Source: Grammothele lineata (Eukaryota; Basidiomycota; Agaricomycetes; Polyporales; Polyporaceae). From it: a stretch of DNA of 64,000 nucleotides. The number at the start of each line of letters is the position of its first letter. Within the stretch, counting starts at the first letter, position 1. Location of the stretch: NCBI GenBank assembly GCA_002150815.3, contig NDFF03000370.1:124001-188000 (forward strand), in the 5' to 3' direction. The notes below the pieces were generated by a model. That model made no database searches and was not told the origin of the DNA. It was given only the letters and a program-made list of their open reading frames with translations. Shown here one piece after another: positions 25,001-36,417 of this stretch. A program made the translations under genes and the position numbers.

Positions 25001-28000
25001 GGTAGAACAACTGCCCCATAGAGCGCGTGTACGGCGAGGCGTGCACCGCTGGGAGAAGTGGTAAGAAATCGCCGTCCAAGTACGCCGGTCACCGCCGTAC
25101 ATCATGGTAGGCTAGCACTTAGCACTGCGCAATAGACCGCCTGCCGCCACGATAGGTCTAAGTATGGGACATTGGGTTCTGTACTTAGAATAGGCACCAG
25201 ACTGCGCTAACTCAGGTATGCTAAGTATAACCCTCCCCGGGATGCTTATTGGCGAGTACTATAAGCTTGGATAAGTTCGCACGTTATCGGGTATTGCATG
25301 CGCCGGCCTAGAATGCCCAGTGCCCTTTCCCCCCGCGCGTCATAACCCATCCCCGACGTGCTGTCCCATGAGGAGCGGCGTCGAGAATATACCTGGACGC
25401 GCGTCGAAGGCGAAGTCAATCCGACGTGCTGGCGAAGCCCGCGCGACGGACAGACGCGAGGCGCGCAGCCGCAGGTACTATGCTTTGTACCCCTTTCCCA
25501 GATTGCCCGCCTTCCCTCCATCCGCCCGTTACGTGCGAGCGCTGCGCGAACACGCGGTGCCCTGAGACCGGCCTTCTGTGTGGTTTAATCTGACGTGCGT
25601 GTCCCGGTTCTCCAGCCCGTTCCCCTCGGGGGCTTGCAATTCCTCCGGCGATCCTCGATCTTGAGCTGGTTAACGTGATCGCGGCGGGCCGCTAACCATC
25701 TACGTCAGCCTCGTGTGTACCAGACGCCCCATGCGCGCGCGGGGACTTTGGGAAACCGCGTATCCCAGCCAGTGAGCGGGCACGGCGAAGAGGCGCCACC
25801 ATCGCGGCGACCCTGAACTCTACAGGTCACGTCGTGCGCACGCCACCGCCGACCAGGCAAACGAGCTGCTTCCCCGGGTACCAAGCGTTCCCGCGAAAGT
25901 TGCGCACTCCGCCGCGAACCAGGATGCCCAGCCACTGCGGGCGGCGATATGACGCGGGACAGGTTCAGGTGCGAGCCCGAGAGCGCGGCGATTGGATGCG
26001 TGGGTTCGCCACAGGCCGGGCCTGGCCCAACCTTGCGACGTCCGTTGGCCCTGTAGAGGAAGGTCCCAAAATGCGTTCGCGAACGTTCGAACGCCACGTC
26101 GCGCGGGCAGGTGCGCACAGGCCTCTCAATGGGCCGCGCGAGCGCACCCGGCGCGAAAGTGACGCCACAGCAGGAGGACGGGTGCGCACCGTGTGAGTCG
26201 CGCTGTAAGGCACGCTGTCGAACTCGCAGGGAGAGGCTTCTCTCCGTCCTCCTCTGGGCCGACGCGATACGTTTTACGTGTGAGCGCGAGGCATGTGACC
26301 CGGACGCGGGCCCGTGCTTTCGCAGACGACAAACACGTCCCTACGCGAGCGAAGGTGGCTTCCAGTGCCCCAGGCCATGTTCGAGGGTACGGTCCGGGGT
26401 AGAATGCGGGTGATAGCGCGTCGAACGGGGGTCGTATTCGCGAACAGAAGAGAAGCAGGAGCCGCAGGGCCTGACGTGCGGGAGCCGGGCATCGACGCTT
26501 CTCAACACTTAGCACCTGAGCGGCGGTGAGAGAGCTTCAGCCTGTGGCAGAGTGCGAATTCCATAAATACATCATCGATGGATCACCAACATGCACTCAC
26601 GGGCTCGGCCGACAGGGGAAGAGAAGGGCAGAAGACGCTGCGTGCATCTGTTCGAATCGAAGGCGTTTCGGAGTGTGGCATGGACAAGTATAGCCATCTT
26701 CGCAAACCAGCGCAGCCAGGGCGTTTCGCAGGCTGCCTGGGAGGTCGGGTGACGCGTCTATGGCGCGAGAGAGCGCGAACAGCTGAGAACGAGAAACGAA
26801 GGAGAGGGTAGATAGAACATGTTCGCGAACATACCGTGCACGCGCGCTTCCGCCACCGCCGCCGCCGCCGCTGCCAAACTCCGACGACACGTCTCGATGC
26901 TTCCTCGCGTTCGTCGCATGTCGCGTCGTCCCCAGAATCCGCGTCCCCGCTTCTCGCGGCTGCTCAGCAGACCACACTGCGCGGCCATCTGGGCCTCGCG
27001 CTCCCACGCGCGTGTGGCAGCCCGCCGAGGATAACGTCGCGCGCAGAAGCGCGAGGACGTCGCAGCGAGCGCGGCGCGGAACACGAGAACGCGAGAACGC
27101 GTCGGACGGGCAGAAGCGCGTCCGTAGAACGCGGCACGCGCGGCGGCGTGCGCGCTCGTCCCCGGGCCCGCCGATCAGGGCCGCGTCGCCTGAATGGGCC
27201 TAGTGCCTTGCATCGATCGGGTCTTTCGAGCCCAACTCGCACAGCTGAGTCTCAAAGCTGACATTGGGCCTCGGCATCCCTCGCCGACCATTGACTTGAG
27301 CTGCTAAGTTGACGTGCCACAATTCTCCCGGTTGCTCCCGCGCTATAGACGAGTTCACTGTCATAACCACTAGCGTCGGCTCTGTGGTGGGGTGTGCTGA
27401 CAGAACTGCGGTGCGCCGGGCATCGCGCTACCGAACACCTGCCATTTCATGGCCTCCATTGACAAACCAGTTCGTCACCTCGATGACGCCCGCGACGGTA
27501 TGTGCTCCGACCAAGTCGTTGCTACCCGTGTCAATGCCTGAGGACTAGTCAGCGCTGAGCACGAGCGATAATGCAACAAATGCGGCCATCGGGCCCGGTG
27601 TACTAACCATCGTGACGCGGGCCCCGTGCCAGGGACTCCCGCCAGTGATAGGTTGATTCCGGGAATCCGCGCCGAGACTAATTCAGCGGAACGGACGAAG
27701 GAGAAGACCCGGACAAAGCTCGCCTCCCCGCGATTCAGTCGCACGTATGACTCGGCTTCGCACCGTCCGGCACGAGCTTTGAACAGCGACGTTCAGACGC
27801 GACTCCGCCGTTCGCAGGTCGCGGCCGCCGATGCCGGACGTACGGGACTGCCATGGCCACGGAACTGGACGGAACACGTCCATCGTACTGATAGACAGCA
27901 AGAAGTGAACTCACGTCCCGGTTGGGACCGAGAGAAAGTTAGGGCTTGAAGCGCCGCGGAGGCGGAACAGCGCCGTCGGATTATAGCGGCCCGGTCGGAA

Positions 28001-31000
28001 ATGTTCTGGGAAGCGGGAGACCAGGCGAGTGCGCTCGCGCTCGTCGGACGCATAGCAAACACCGGGGTTGAACTTTAGCTCCCGAGCGCGACTGCTCCAG
28101 AATGCGTCGAGAAATCGCACATCCCTGGACTGTCAGACCAAAGAAAGGAGTGAGGTCTCATGAGAGCTGAATGACAAAAACGTACTCACAAATTTTCGCA
28201 AGTGCGGGGCCGTGAGCATTTTGTGTGAGCAGGGGTGCCATGCCTGGGATGGACAGATAGCCACCCGCGACGGCAGGCGCGCTGACGTGTGTGGGGGCGC
28301 AGTGCACTGCATACAGTGTACGTACCGCACAAGTGGGGAATGGAGAGCTCTAATAGAATAAAGGTGCATATCTAGATGAGCGCCTCGCAGCTGATCATGG
28401 GTTCCACTTGTCCATTCCCTAGTTGAGGTTATCGGACCTGTAGATTCCGCTCAGCTAAACGTTACCGCGATCGTCCCGGGACTTGTCGGGCTTACCTCCA
28501 AAATCAAATTCAAACCTAATGGAGCCCCGCATGCAGCTACTTGACGCCTTCCTGCATTCAAGTTGGAGCGCGCGAGCAGTGCAGGATTGAGGGGCGGAAT
28601 ATTCCTTTGGCCGAGGGCGTGTCCACTGCGTTTGCTCCCTTGGAGCAAGTTCATTGCCCCTCGCGGAAGCATCGCGACACGATGTTATCCGCGCCGAGGG
28701 CGCACTCTGCACGCCGCCGCCTCATGGAGGGCCGTCGATGGGCGACGGGGCGGCCCCACTCGTTCTACTGCAGGGACACAATTCTCAAGCTTGATCAGCA
28801 TTGGACGCCGGATCGGCGCAGGAGAGGCGGCCGCGCAAGGCGCCGCGAGTGCCCCCGAATGCGCGTAGGCCAATCGCAGCCACACCAGATACATAACAGA
28901 CCACTCGTCCACACACTGGGCTCGTGGTGGGGCCCCGCACGCACGTCGTGCCGGGTCCCACGCGCGAGCCGGACGCGCGATCTTGCTGGATCGGACGTGT
29001 TTCGCCATATCGACGCGATGCGCGGCACGCCGCGCGATCCTCACCGCGGCCCGGGCCCGCCGCGGCATTCAAGCCTGCAGAGTAATCGTCAAGTAAACTG
29101 TACTCTAATGTCTGAGGCACTCACCTGCCGTGCGTCCCGCCGACGCTTCTCCCGTCGCCGATTGGACCTGGGGCCGCACAAGCCGCGCAGGACGGAATGA
29201 GGAAGTGTATGGACGCGGGCGCCGGGTGCAGATCGTCGACGCGTCCGAGACGTGGTGGACATCTGATTGCTCGATGCGGAGTTTGAGCTTGAGCGCGGAG
29301 CACGGTCAAGTGACCACACGCGCAGGGTGGGCGTGGCCACTTCGACGCGGTCACGCTGTACGAGACGACGCAGACGCCTGATCCGTGGAAGTGCTTCTTG
29401 CTGTTCCGGCAAGCACGGGGGAAATGCCATACGACGGAATGCCAAGGGTAGCAGACGTCAAATAGGCCTGGACGTAGCTGCGAGCAGGATACACGGTCCG
29501 CACGGCGGCCCGTATGGATGGGCGTTGTGTTGCGTGACGTCGTGCGACTGTCGATATAAGAGCTGAAAGTCTGCCGTACTCGTTGCTTAAGCAGTTCCGC
29601 CAAGATGCCACCCCAAGGGATTCTCCGCGCAGTCTGGGTTGGGTTCGCGAGCCTAAGGGGCGCTTGCGATTCCGAACGAGCACCGTATGCAGGGTCGCAC
29701 GTCTTCGCGAGCTGTGTTGGGACGACATCCACAGCACAGCTCTCTAACACCCGCAGGGACGTCGCAGGTACGCGCTGGTCGGATACGTAAGCTGATCCTC
29801 CGCTCGGACATAGAACGACAGCTCGAGCGTGAGGTAGTTCAACCAGGACGGAGGACAGGGATGGGCATGCCTAGTTCGGCCTGGGGCGCACTTTCCCGGA
29901 AAACACCTAGAAGCGGAGCTGGTTATCAGCTGAGCGCGCGTGAGTGAAATAAATAGGCACTTAAGTCTCATGGTTTCGAATCTAAGCCCAACTGAGCTTG
30001 CAGAGGTATTGGGATACCGTGGTACTGGCAACCTCCGAGACTTCGGTCTGGGTATGCCGCCGTATATTCACTGCCACAACGCTGAGGTGCCTCGTCATCA
30101 TCTGAGAGGTCCCCTAAGAGAGACGGCTCTATGAGACGTAGCGGTAAACTTTCCCAGCCACATCGTAACAGATCCGAGTCGTAGCCCTGTAAGAGGGAAG
30201 GTTCACTTTCTCTCAGGGTCCACAAGTTATACAGTGATTGTGCCACTCACTCCATATGTGGTTACTATGCACAGCGCTCGATGCATCTGAAAGCCATGGA
30301 ACGAGGCGCAAGCTCGCAGCTCAAGATGTCTGTTCAAGTAGCCGACCGATAGTTGGTCAGCATACAATCAAGATGTGGAATGTCATGGCTTACGGATCAG
30401 TGTGTCTGGTGAGGTCCGCTCGGCGGTCGCGTACGGCTTGGCGTTCCTGCAGAAACGTCCGCGGCGGGCAGCATCGCACGTACTTTAGCCCGAATGGGGC
30501 ACGCGCCACGCCGCCGAGTGGGTAACAGATGTTGGGTGATGATCGTGCAACGTGCGCGGAAGCAGATTCGAACGGGGCCAATATCAGCTGTTGCTCGTTA
30601 GAGCCTACTGTGCGTACTTGGCTTTTTCTGTGAATGAATAACAATACATCAACACAGGGTCAGGTGCTCCTCACCTTAACGCAGGAGACAGCCACATATT
30701 GGTTGTCGACAAGTTGAGACGAGCGGCACTGACAGCGGCCAGGCCCGGGCGCTCGGCCTGTCGGCTGTTACGTCCGTTGGCGCCAGAAGTCAGTGCCACT
30801 CCGACTCGCGAAGCCGTTGCTGCTTCGACCGCCAGCGCTCGAGTTTCCGTCCGGCTTTCCGACGTGCGTTCTATCCAACGACCTCCTCGCCGTCCCGGGG
30901 CGTGCCTGGCCCGCCGCGCGACGAACAGCGACGCCGTGCATACGGCATCGTCGCCGTTCGCTGCGCCCGCCTTATCCACCACCACGGCCCGAATCCGGCG

Positions 31001-34000
31001 GGTGCCACTGGGGAGGTGAGCATTATCGTCCAACATTATCGCGAGGATGAGGATAGCAGCGGTTATCGCACGATGCCATCTTACACCCACAGACAACATC
31101 TTTTTTTCTCGCTCGGGCCTCACGGACGGCATCCCCGCGCAGCACGGCGTCCCGACCCCTAGGCCCTAAGGACCTGATTTTCCTCCGAGGCGGACTGTTG
31201 CTCATCCAGTGTTCATCAGACACTGGGCGGTCCTGCCGCACGGCACCCGCCGGCGGGTTCGCTCGACGAAAGACAACGTGCGCCGAGCCTGACCTGACCC
31301 GATCGCAGCGCGAGCTCCTCGGTCCTTGAGGCTCGGAGCTTTCGGGCACAGTGTGAGCACTCGACTTAGCCAGTCCAATTTCAGAACAAGGCAAGGTAAG
31401 CCCATTCCTCCTTTCCGTGCCTGATCTGACTCATCCTCAGGGCTCGAGCAGCTCGGGCATCCGAGAGAGCGTGGGCGTGCGCACGCTCGAGGACGCGCAG
31501 GGGCGGCCAGTGGGAAGAGTGGGTAAGTGAGTAACAGACGTGCCCCACGGGGCGCGTTCTGCTGATCCGTGCGTGGGTGCAGAGACCCTGGCCCCGGTGC
31601 TTTGTGCAGAGCTGCCCAAGAAGCTCACACGGAACGGACGTCGGAACGGCGGGCGCGCACGCCGGGGCGCGCGTGCGAGCCCCGAGAGTGCCACCCACCA
31701 CGGGCCCGCGCCGACGGAGCCAGTGGACGGCGGCAGCCCCCAGCACGCTCGCGACTCCGCCTGGAGCGCGCGCGGCGTGGGAGGCCGTGCGCAGCGCGCC
31801 CCGCGCGGCGACAACGAGGACGCGCAGCTGACGGGGTCAGCTGGCACGCGCGGCAGGCAGCGCGAGCAGGTATGATGCAAGGGCGGGTGTAATCCTGCGC
31901 GCGCCGTCATAGGTGTCGTGTCGTTCGAAGCGGTGGACGTGAGCGGAACGCGCGGGACGTTCCTTTGTGTGGCGGCGGGTCTATTGAACGCCGAGGAAGA
32001 CACGGAATGATGTATGAACTCACAAGATAGATAAATCGGAACGGGGGTTGGACGGATGGTGTCAGGAGTTGTGACCCGCGTTGTGATCGTGCTGTGAAGC
32101 CGGTGCGCCATGCGCCTCCTTGGACAGGATATCGTCATACACGAACGCATGCTGGGAAGTTTTTGTCGCCGCCTGTGTCGTCCACCTCGAGGCGCGAGGA
32201 GGCAGTGCAGTCGTATAACTTGCCGGTGGACGAGATATCTGGATCACCAACGAGGCGGCGTCATGGATGATTTCGGAGATGTGATAAGCGACATGATCGA
32301 AAAAATCGATCACAAACAGAAACGTGCGGCGGGTGTGTTCTTGAGGAGCGCAGAGGACGAAGGGGGATGTCGGAGGGCGAAAGCGACAAGCTACGCTGAG
32401 CGCTAGACTCGTACGGACCACCGGGAGCGGGGCCGGTGAATTCGACTTTATCAAAGGCGCGCGGCTCCCTACGCGACGCGACCCATGACGCAGTAGACAG
32501 TGATCGCGACACCGGGGCGCCGGGCTCGGGGCGCGGAGACGCGGAAGACGGGAGATGGGAAGACGGGGCGTAGGGTGTTGGGTATCCGGAATCCCATTGT
32601 TTGTATGGGTGGAGCAATCGTTACTCAACCGCCTACGCAAGCGAAATAGGCGCTGTGGCCGACTCGTCTGATATGGGAATGCACGAGAGGACGTCATGAT
32701 CCTTTCAGGAAGGCGGCATGGACACCGCCGCGCACGGCCACACACGCGTGTGTCGACCGCACTCCGGCCCCGGGATCCGGATGCCTTGTTGGTTTTTGGC
32801 TTTTTGAACGCCTGAATTTATCGCACGGAGGCACATATTCGACGGAAACAATTGTTCTCCGCGTCGTCGTCCCTGCCATGCCGCGCCCGGTGCCGAGCGA
32901 TCCTGCGAGAGCCCTCTGCGTGCTGCCAAACCCTGCCCGCGCCGTGCCGCGCCGTGTCTCAGAAAGTTAGAAAGCTTGTTGTTGGTCAGCGGCGCCTGGC
33001 GACGACGACGGCAGGGATCCGACATCCGTTCCTCGACGACGCGACCGTGCATCCGCGTGGGCGCGGGGCCACGGAACATGGCGGATTAACCGTTCACGCA
33101 GCTCCTGCAAAATTTCGAGGCGTTGGACCTTGGCCATCGCGTCGTGGAGGGCTCGCGGACGAGTCGCAGAGATACCGTGCCGGCACGAGGCGGCACGTTC
33201 AAAGGTCTGTGCTTGTGTGGAGCGGAACAGAGTTGTTTCGCTCCCAGCAATTAGAAGTTCAGTATGAGGGTACACTCTGCAACAAACAGCGGCCCCACCG
33301 TCCCCGCAAGCTCCCCGGAACGCGACTGTGGTGGTCCGACGGGGCCCTACAGCGGGTGTTTGGCGTTTCGCGTTTCAGCTCCCCCCCCCTCCGAGGGCCC
33401 GCTCCGCGCTCCAATTGTCTTGACGACCTCCGGAGTGGGGGCCACCCGCCGGACGCCAAGATCACATGCCGGGCGGTGAGTACACGCCCTACGCTCCTCG
33501 GCAGCGCGCCGTTATCGATGGCGGGCGCGGACGCGATGGTAGATTGGATTGGGGCCGCCGCCCTGGATCGTCGCGATCCGGGCGAGCGCGTGCTCGGATT
33601 GGACGCGGCCTCAGCCTCGCGTCGCAGGGGTGCAGGTGGTCGCTGGTGGGGCCTAGTGCGAGCGAATGGTGGAACGCGCGAAGCCTGCGCTGTGAGAATG
33701 CCCCGCGCTCGCGGTTGGGGCGCAAAGGCTAGTCAATGCACGCGCACGAGGAAAGAAGTGCGAGTGGGGGGGAGAGTGGACGGGGGGCGTGATGGTGCCG
33801 AGGGAGAAGTCGAAGATCGCCCTCGCGCGCACGCGCGAACGAGCGGAACGGAAGGCGAGTGCGGGGAAACAGGCAGCTCCGGGTGCGTCATGATAACGTT
33901 ACCCCCCAAGCCGGCTGCTGCGACGCGTCCCTGATGATAGATAAGATCTCCCTCGACGTGCCGCCCGCCGCAGCCGCGCGCGCCGGGCGTGCCAGAGATG

Positions 34001-34620
34001 GTCTCCGAAGCCACACACAGCCAGAAGATGGGCTGCGCGTGTCTGCTCGATGTCGGCGGTTTTTCCCAGGCCTGCTGCCTGCACCGCACGCAAACTCAGA
34101 ACGCGAACGTGGAGATGAGGTGATGATAGAAAGCAGATAGATTACAACACAGCACGAACACCAGGCCGGGCGAATGATGCAGGAATGCGTGTCGGGAGGC
34201 AGAGTGTGTGGTGTGCTCGACGTACGGGATACAGACAGCGATGACGGTGAGGGGGTATGTACAAACGATAGCAATTCTTCCTTCCCTCTTCTCGAGAGCT
34301 CCTCTCTTCCTCCTCCATTACGGCTCCTTCACAGACAGCGCTTCTTCGAGTGCTTGAAGACGCGGGCGAATGTAAATAAGCATGAAACATGCGGGTGATG
34401 GTGATACAAGTTGCGTGATCGAAAGGACGAGAGCAGTGGTCGATTACGAGGTGACAGCTGAAGGTAAAGCGGGTCAGTGTCTCGCTCGAGAACATAGCAC
34501 GGGAGGTGGAGGGAAGGATAGACAACTGCGCGCCAAGGAAGGGTGGCGGTGTGCAGCGGATAGAAGGGAAGGGGGGCGCGTCGAACGAGGTAGAAGGATA
34601 CTCACATGGTAGAACGACGA
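22076..34620. other. Gene desert, left part: CpG-rich, no supported genes
   Basis: Over about 12.5 kb I find no conserved protein, no intron-joined gene model, no tRNA and no transposon motif (no reverse-transcriptase YxDD block, transposase or helicase signature in any frame). Many long ORFs overlap on both strands and are rich in Arg, Pro, Ala and Ser, as expected from stop-poor G+C-rich sequence. Local features: a triplet microsatellite at 22474-22534, a GCC run near 26848-26872, and scattered short A+T-richer stretches. CpG is abundant, so there is no sign of methylation-driven decay. Confidence 0.5.
22474..22534 (+). repeat. Trinucleotide microsatellite (GCA/GTG/GCG)n
   Basis: A run of GCGGCGGCA, then about six GTG triplets, about five GCG triplets and GACGGC units. 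It lies in non-coding sequence. On one reading frame it would encode Ala/Val runs and on another Trp/Arg runs, which argues against coding use. Confidence 0.8.
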
Positions 34621-34647
34621 GAGACTATGGATACATGCAGTGCGCGA

Positions 34648-34851
34648 CTACTTGAAGGGGCATGTGGGCGCGTGCGCACCACGCCAGCCGCAGTGGCAGC
34701 ACTGGGGGGAACTTGCGTTCGTCGGGCAGGGCGCGGAGCCGGCTGCGCACGAGACGGGCACGGAGGCCACGGGAGTAGAGGACGCGTCGTGCGATGACGT
34801 GCACGGGTGGGTGCGAGTGCAGACGGGAGTCGCGAGAAACGTTGAGTACAT
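34648..34851 (-). CDS. Candidate small cysteine-rich protein (67 aa), possibly metallothionein-like
   Basis: An intron-free ORF runs from an ATG at 34851, in an excellent GCCACCATG context, to a TAG at 34648. It encodes 67 residues with eight cysteines (11, 17, 35, 42, 51, 52, 54, 64) and four histidines, including SPQCCHCGW. About 200 bases upstream on the same strand is a TATA-like GCATATAAGG (35050-35060), followed by CT-rich sequence typical of basidiomycete transcription starts. The N-terminus MYSTFLATPVCT is not a signal peptide. Spacing of the cysteines is irregular for a metallothionein, so a decayed copy or chance ORF is possible. It is the only spot in the 20-kb desert where promoter, start context and composition agree. 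Confidence 0.4.
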   Translation of the reverse strand: MYSTFLATPVCTRTHPCTSSHDASSTPVASVPVSCAAGSAPCPTNASSPQCCHCGWRGAHAPTCPFK

Positions 34852-35049
34852 GGTGGCGGTGGCGGAGGTAGTGGTGTTGGTGGTGGTCAACGGAGGGCAG
34901 TTCGCGGTGATGGACGCAGGTGAGGATGGTGCAGGTGAGCGGAGATGTGCTCGAAGTGCGTAGCAAAGAAGAGGAGAGAGGATGAGTTGCTAGGGCGGAT
35001 GTGGCTTTGGGAGTGGAATGGTGAGGGAGGATGGAGGCGGAGGACTCCA

Positions 35050-35060
35050 CCTTATATGCC
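35050..35060 (-). promoter_or_regulatory. TATA-like box upstream of the cysteine-rich ORF
   Basis: Read on the minus strand the sequence is GGCATATAAGG. A pyrimidine-rich stretch follows downstream, and the well-placed ATG is at 34851. Most other genes in this window lack so clear a TATA element. Confidence 0.4.
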
Positions 35061-36388
35061 CGACCAGATGCATCCACATAGTGCGAGCACAAGAAACCAG
35101 CCATTAGCGGGCCCACGAATCCGGCAGGTCCACTGGTTGCCAAAATGAGGATATCAGTTGCCGAAAAAACTAAGGTGGGAGAAATAAACAATAATTGTGC
35201 GGAGGTTTATCGTAAACCGGAAACGGATAAGCGTTAGATCGGAATCGTCGGATCTGTTTGTTGCTAACTGGAAAAGGAATGAAGCCACAGCGCGGCCACG
35301 AGACGGTGCGCTCCTGCTGCCCGGCGTTGGGCCGGCTGCTGGTGGCCACAGCTCACGCTTGTCGACGGCCCTTCCGCGCCCACCCTCGCACTGCGCTCCC
35401 GCTCTGACTCACTCCGACCCGCCGTCGTCTTTTGTTCCCCAAAGCCCTCTGCCACGCCCGCCCTTGCTCTCCCTCGCCTATCAACTCCAACACGGCCTCG
35501 TCGCCTTGAACGCTCCTTTCCTTTGTCCTTGGCGCTGGCCCTCCGCCGTAGGCTGGCGGCGAAAGGGAGGCGCGCGGGGGCGTGTGTGGCTCGCCGCCTC
35601 GAAAGAAGGAAGGAGACCGGTCGCCTGCCTGCCTGAACCCGTTCCGTGTCCGATCACGTTTTGAGATTCCGTCCCGCCGAGGCACGAGCCACAAAGCCCT
35701 TGCGCCCGCTCGTCCTCCGGCGCCGCCATTGTACCTCGATGCGCCCGCTCGACCACTCTTCGTGCGCACTCGATTGTGCTTGCCACGCCCCACACCCAGT
35801 ACCCGGCGCTCTTTGTGCACGAAGAAGGAATGACGTTGCTGGATTTGCCGGCCTCACAGAAGTCGCGGATCCGGAGGAGAATTGTGGCACCCAGGACGAG
35901 CAGGGGCCAGACGTCGCGCGAAGGGCGCAAGGGGCGCGTCCGCGCGCCCGCCGCCCTCCCGGTGAGCTTCTCTCGTCCCCCTCACCCGCGGACGCGAATT
36001 CGAATGGACGCCGGGCACAAGTGATCGCATCGCGATTGCCCGCTCGACGCAGGTGCGGCGTCGACACCGGGACGTGCGCGCGGGCGGGGGGGCGCGATGT
36101 GATGCCCTCCTCGGCTGGGTACGCGCCCTGCGCGGCGCTGGGGAGGACGCTTCCCCGTTGCCAGCCTCGGGCCTCCCACCCAGCCAGGTCCTCCGAGGCC
36201 GCTCGCCGCCGCATCCAGGCCCGAGACGCTCGCTGGCGAAGGGGCCCGAGCAGCGAGCGCCGCCGCGCGGGGCTCCAAGGGGGCTCTCCTCCGCATCGTT
36301 TCTGGGATGCGCGCGAGAGGAGACGAGGGGCGCTCCGTTTAGGCCGAGGACGTCTTGTGCGCGCCTCCGCGCTCTAGCCTCGAGCTCA

Positions 36389-36417
36389 AGCTTCAAAGCT
36401 TCAAAGCTTCAGCTTCA
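36389..36417 (+). repeat. Short tandem repeat of an AGCTTCAA unit
   Basis: The unit AAGCTTCA/AAGCTTC is repeated about three times and then ends in AGCTTCA. It is the only clean tandem array I noticed in this part of the desert; its role, if any, is unknown. Confidence 0.7.

Noticed and set aside
32852..33934. 360-aa plus-strand ORF beginning with a mitochondrial-presequence-like stretch
   Set aside because: After about 50 residues the composition becomes Gly/Arg-rich and structureless; no domain and no intron evidence.
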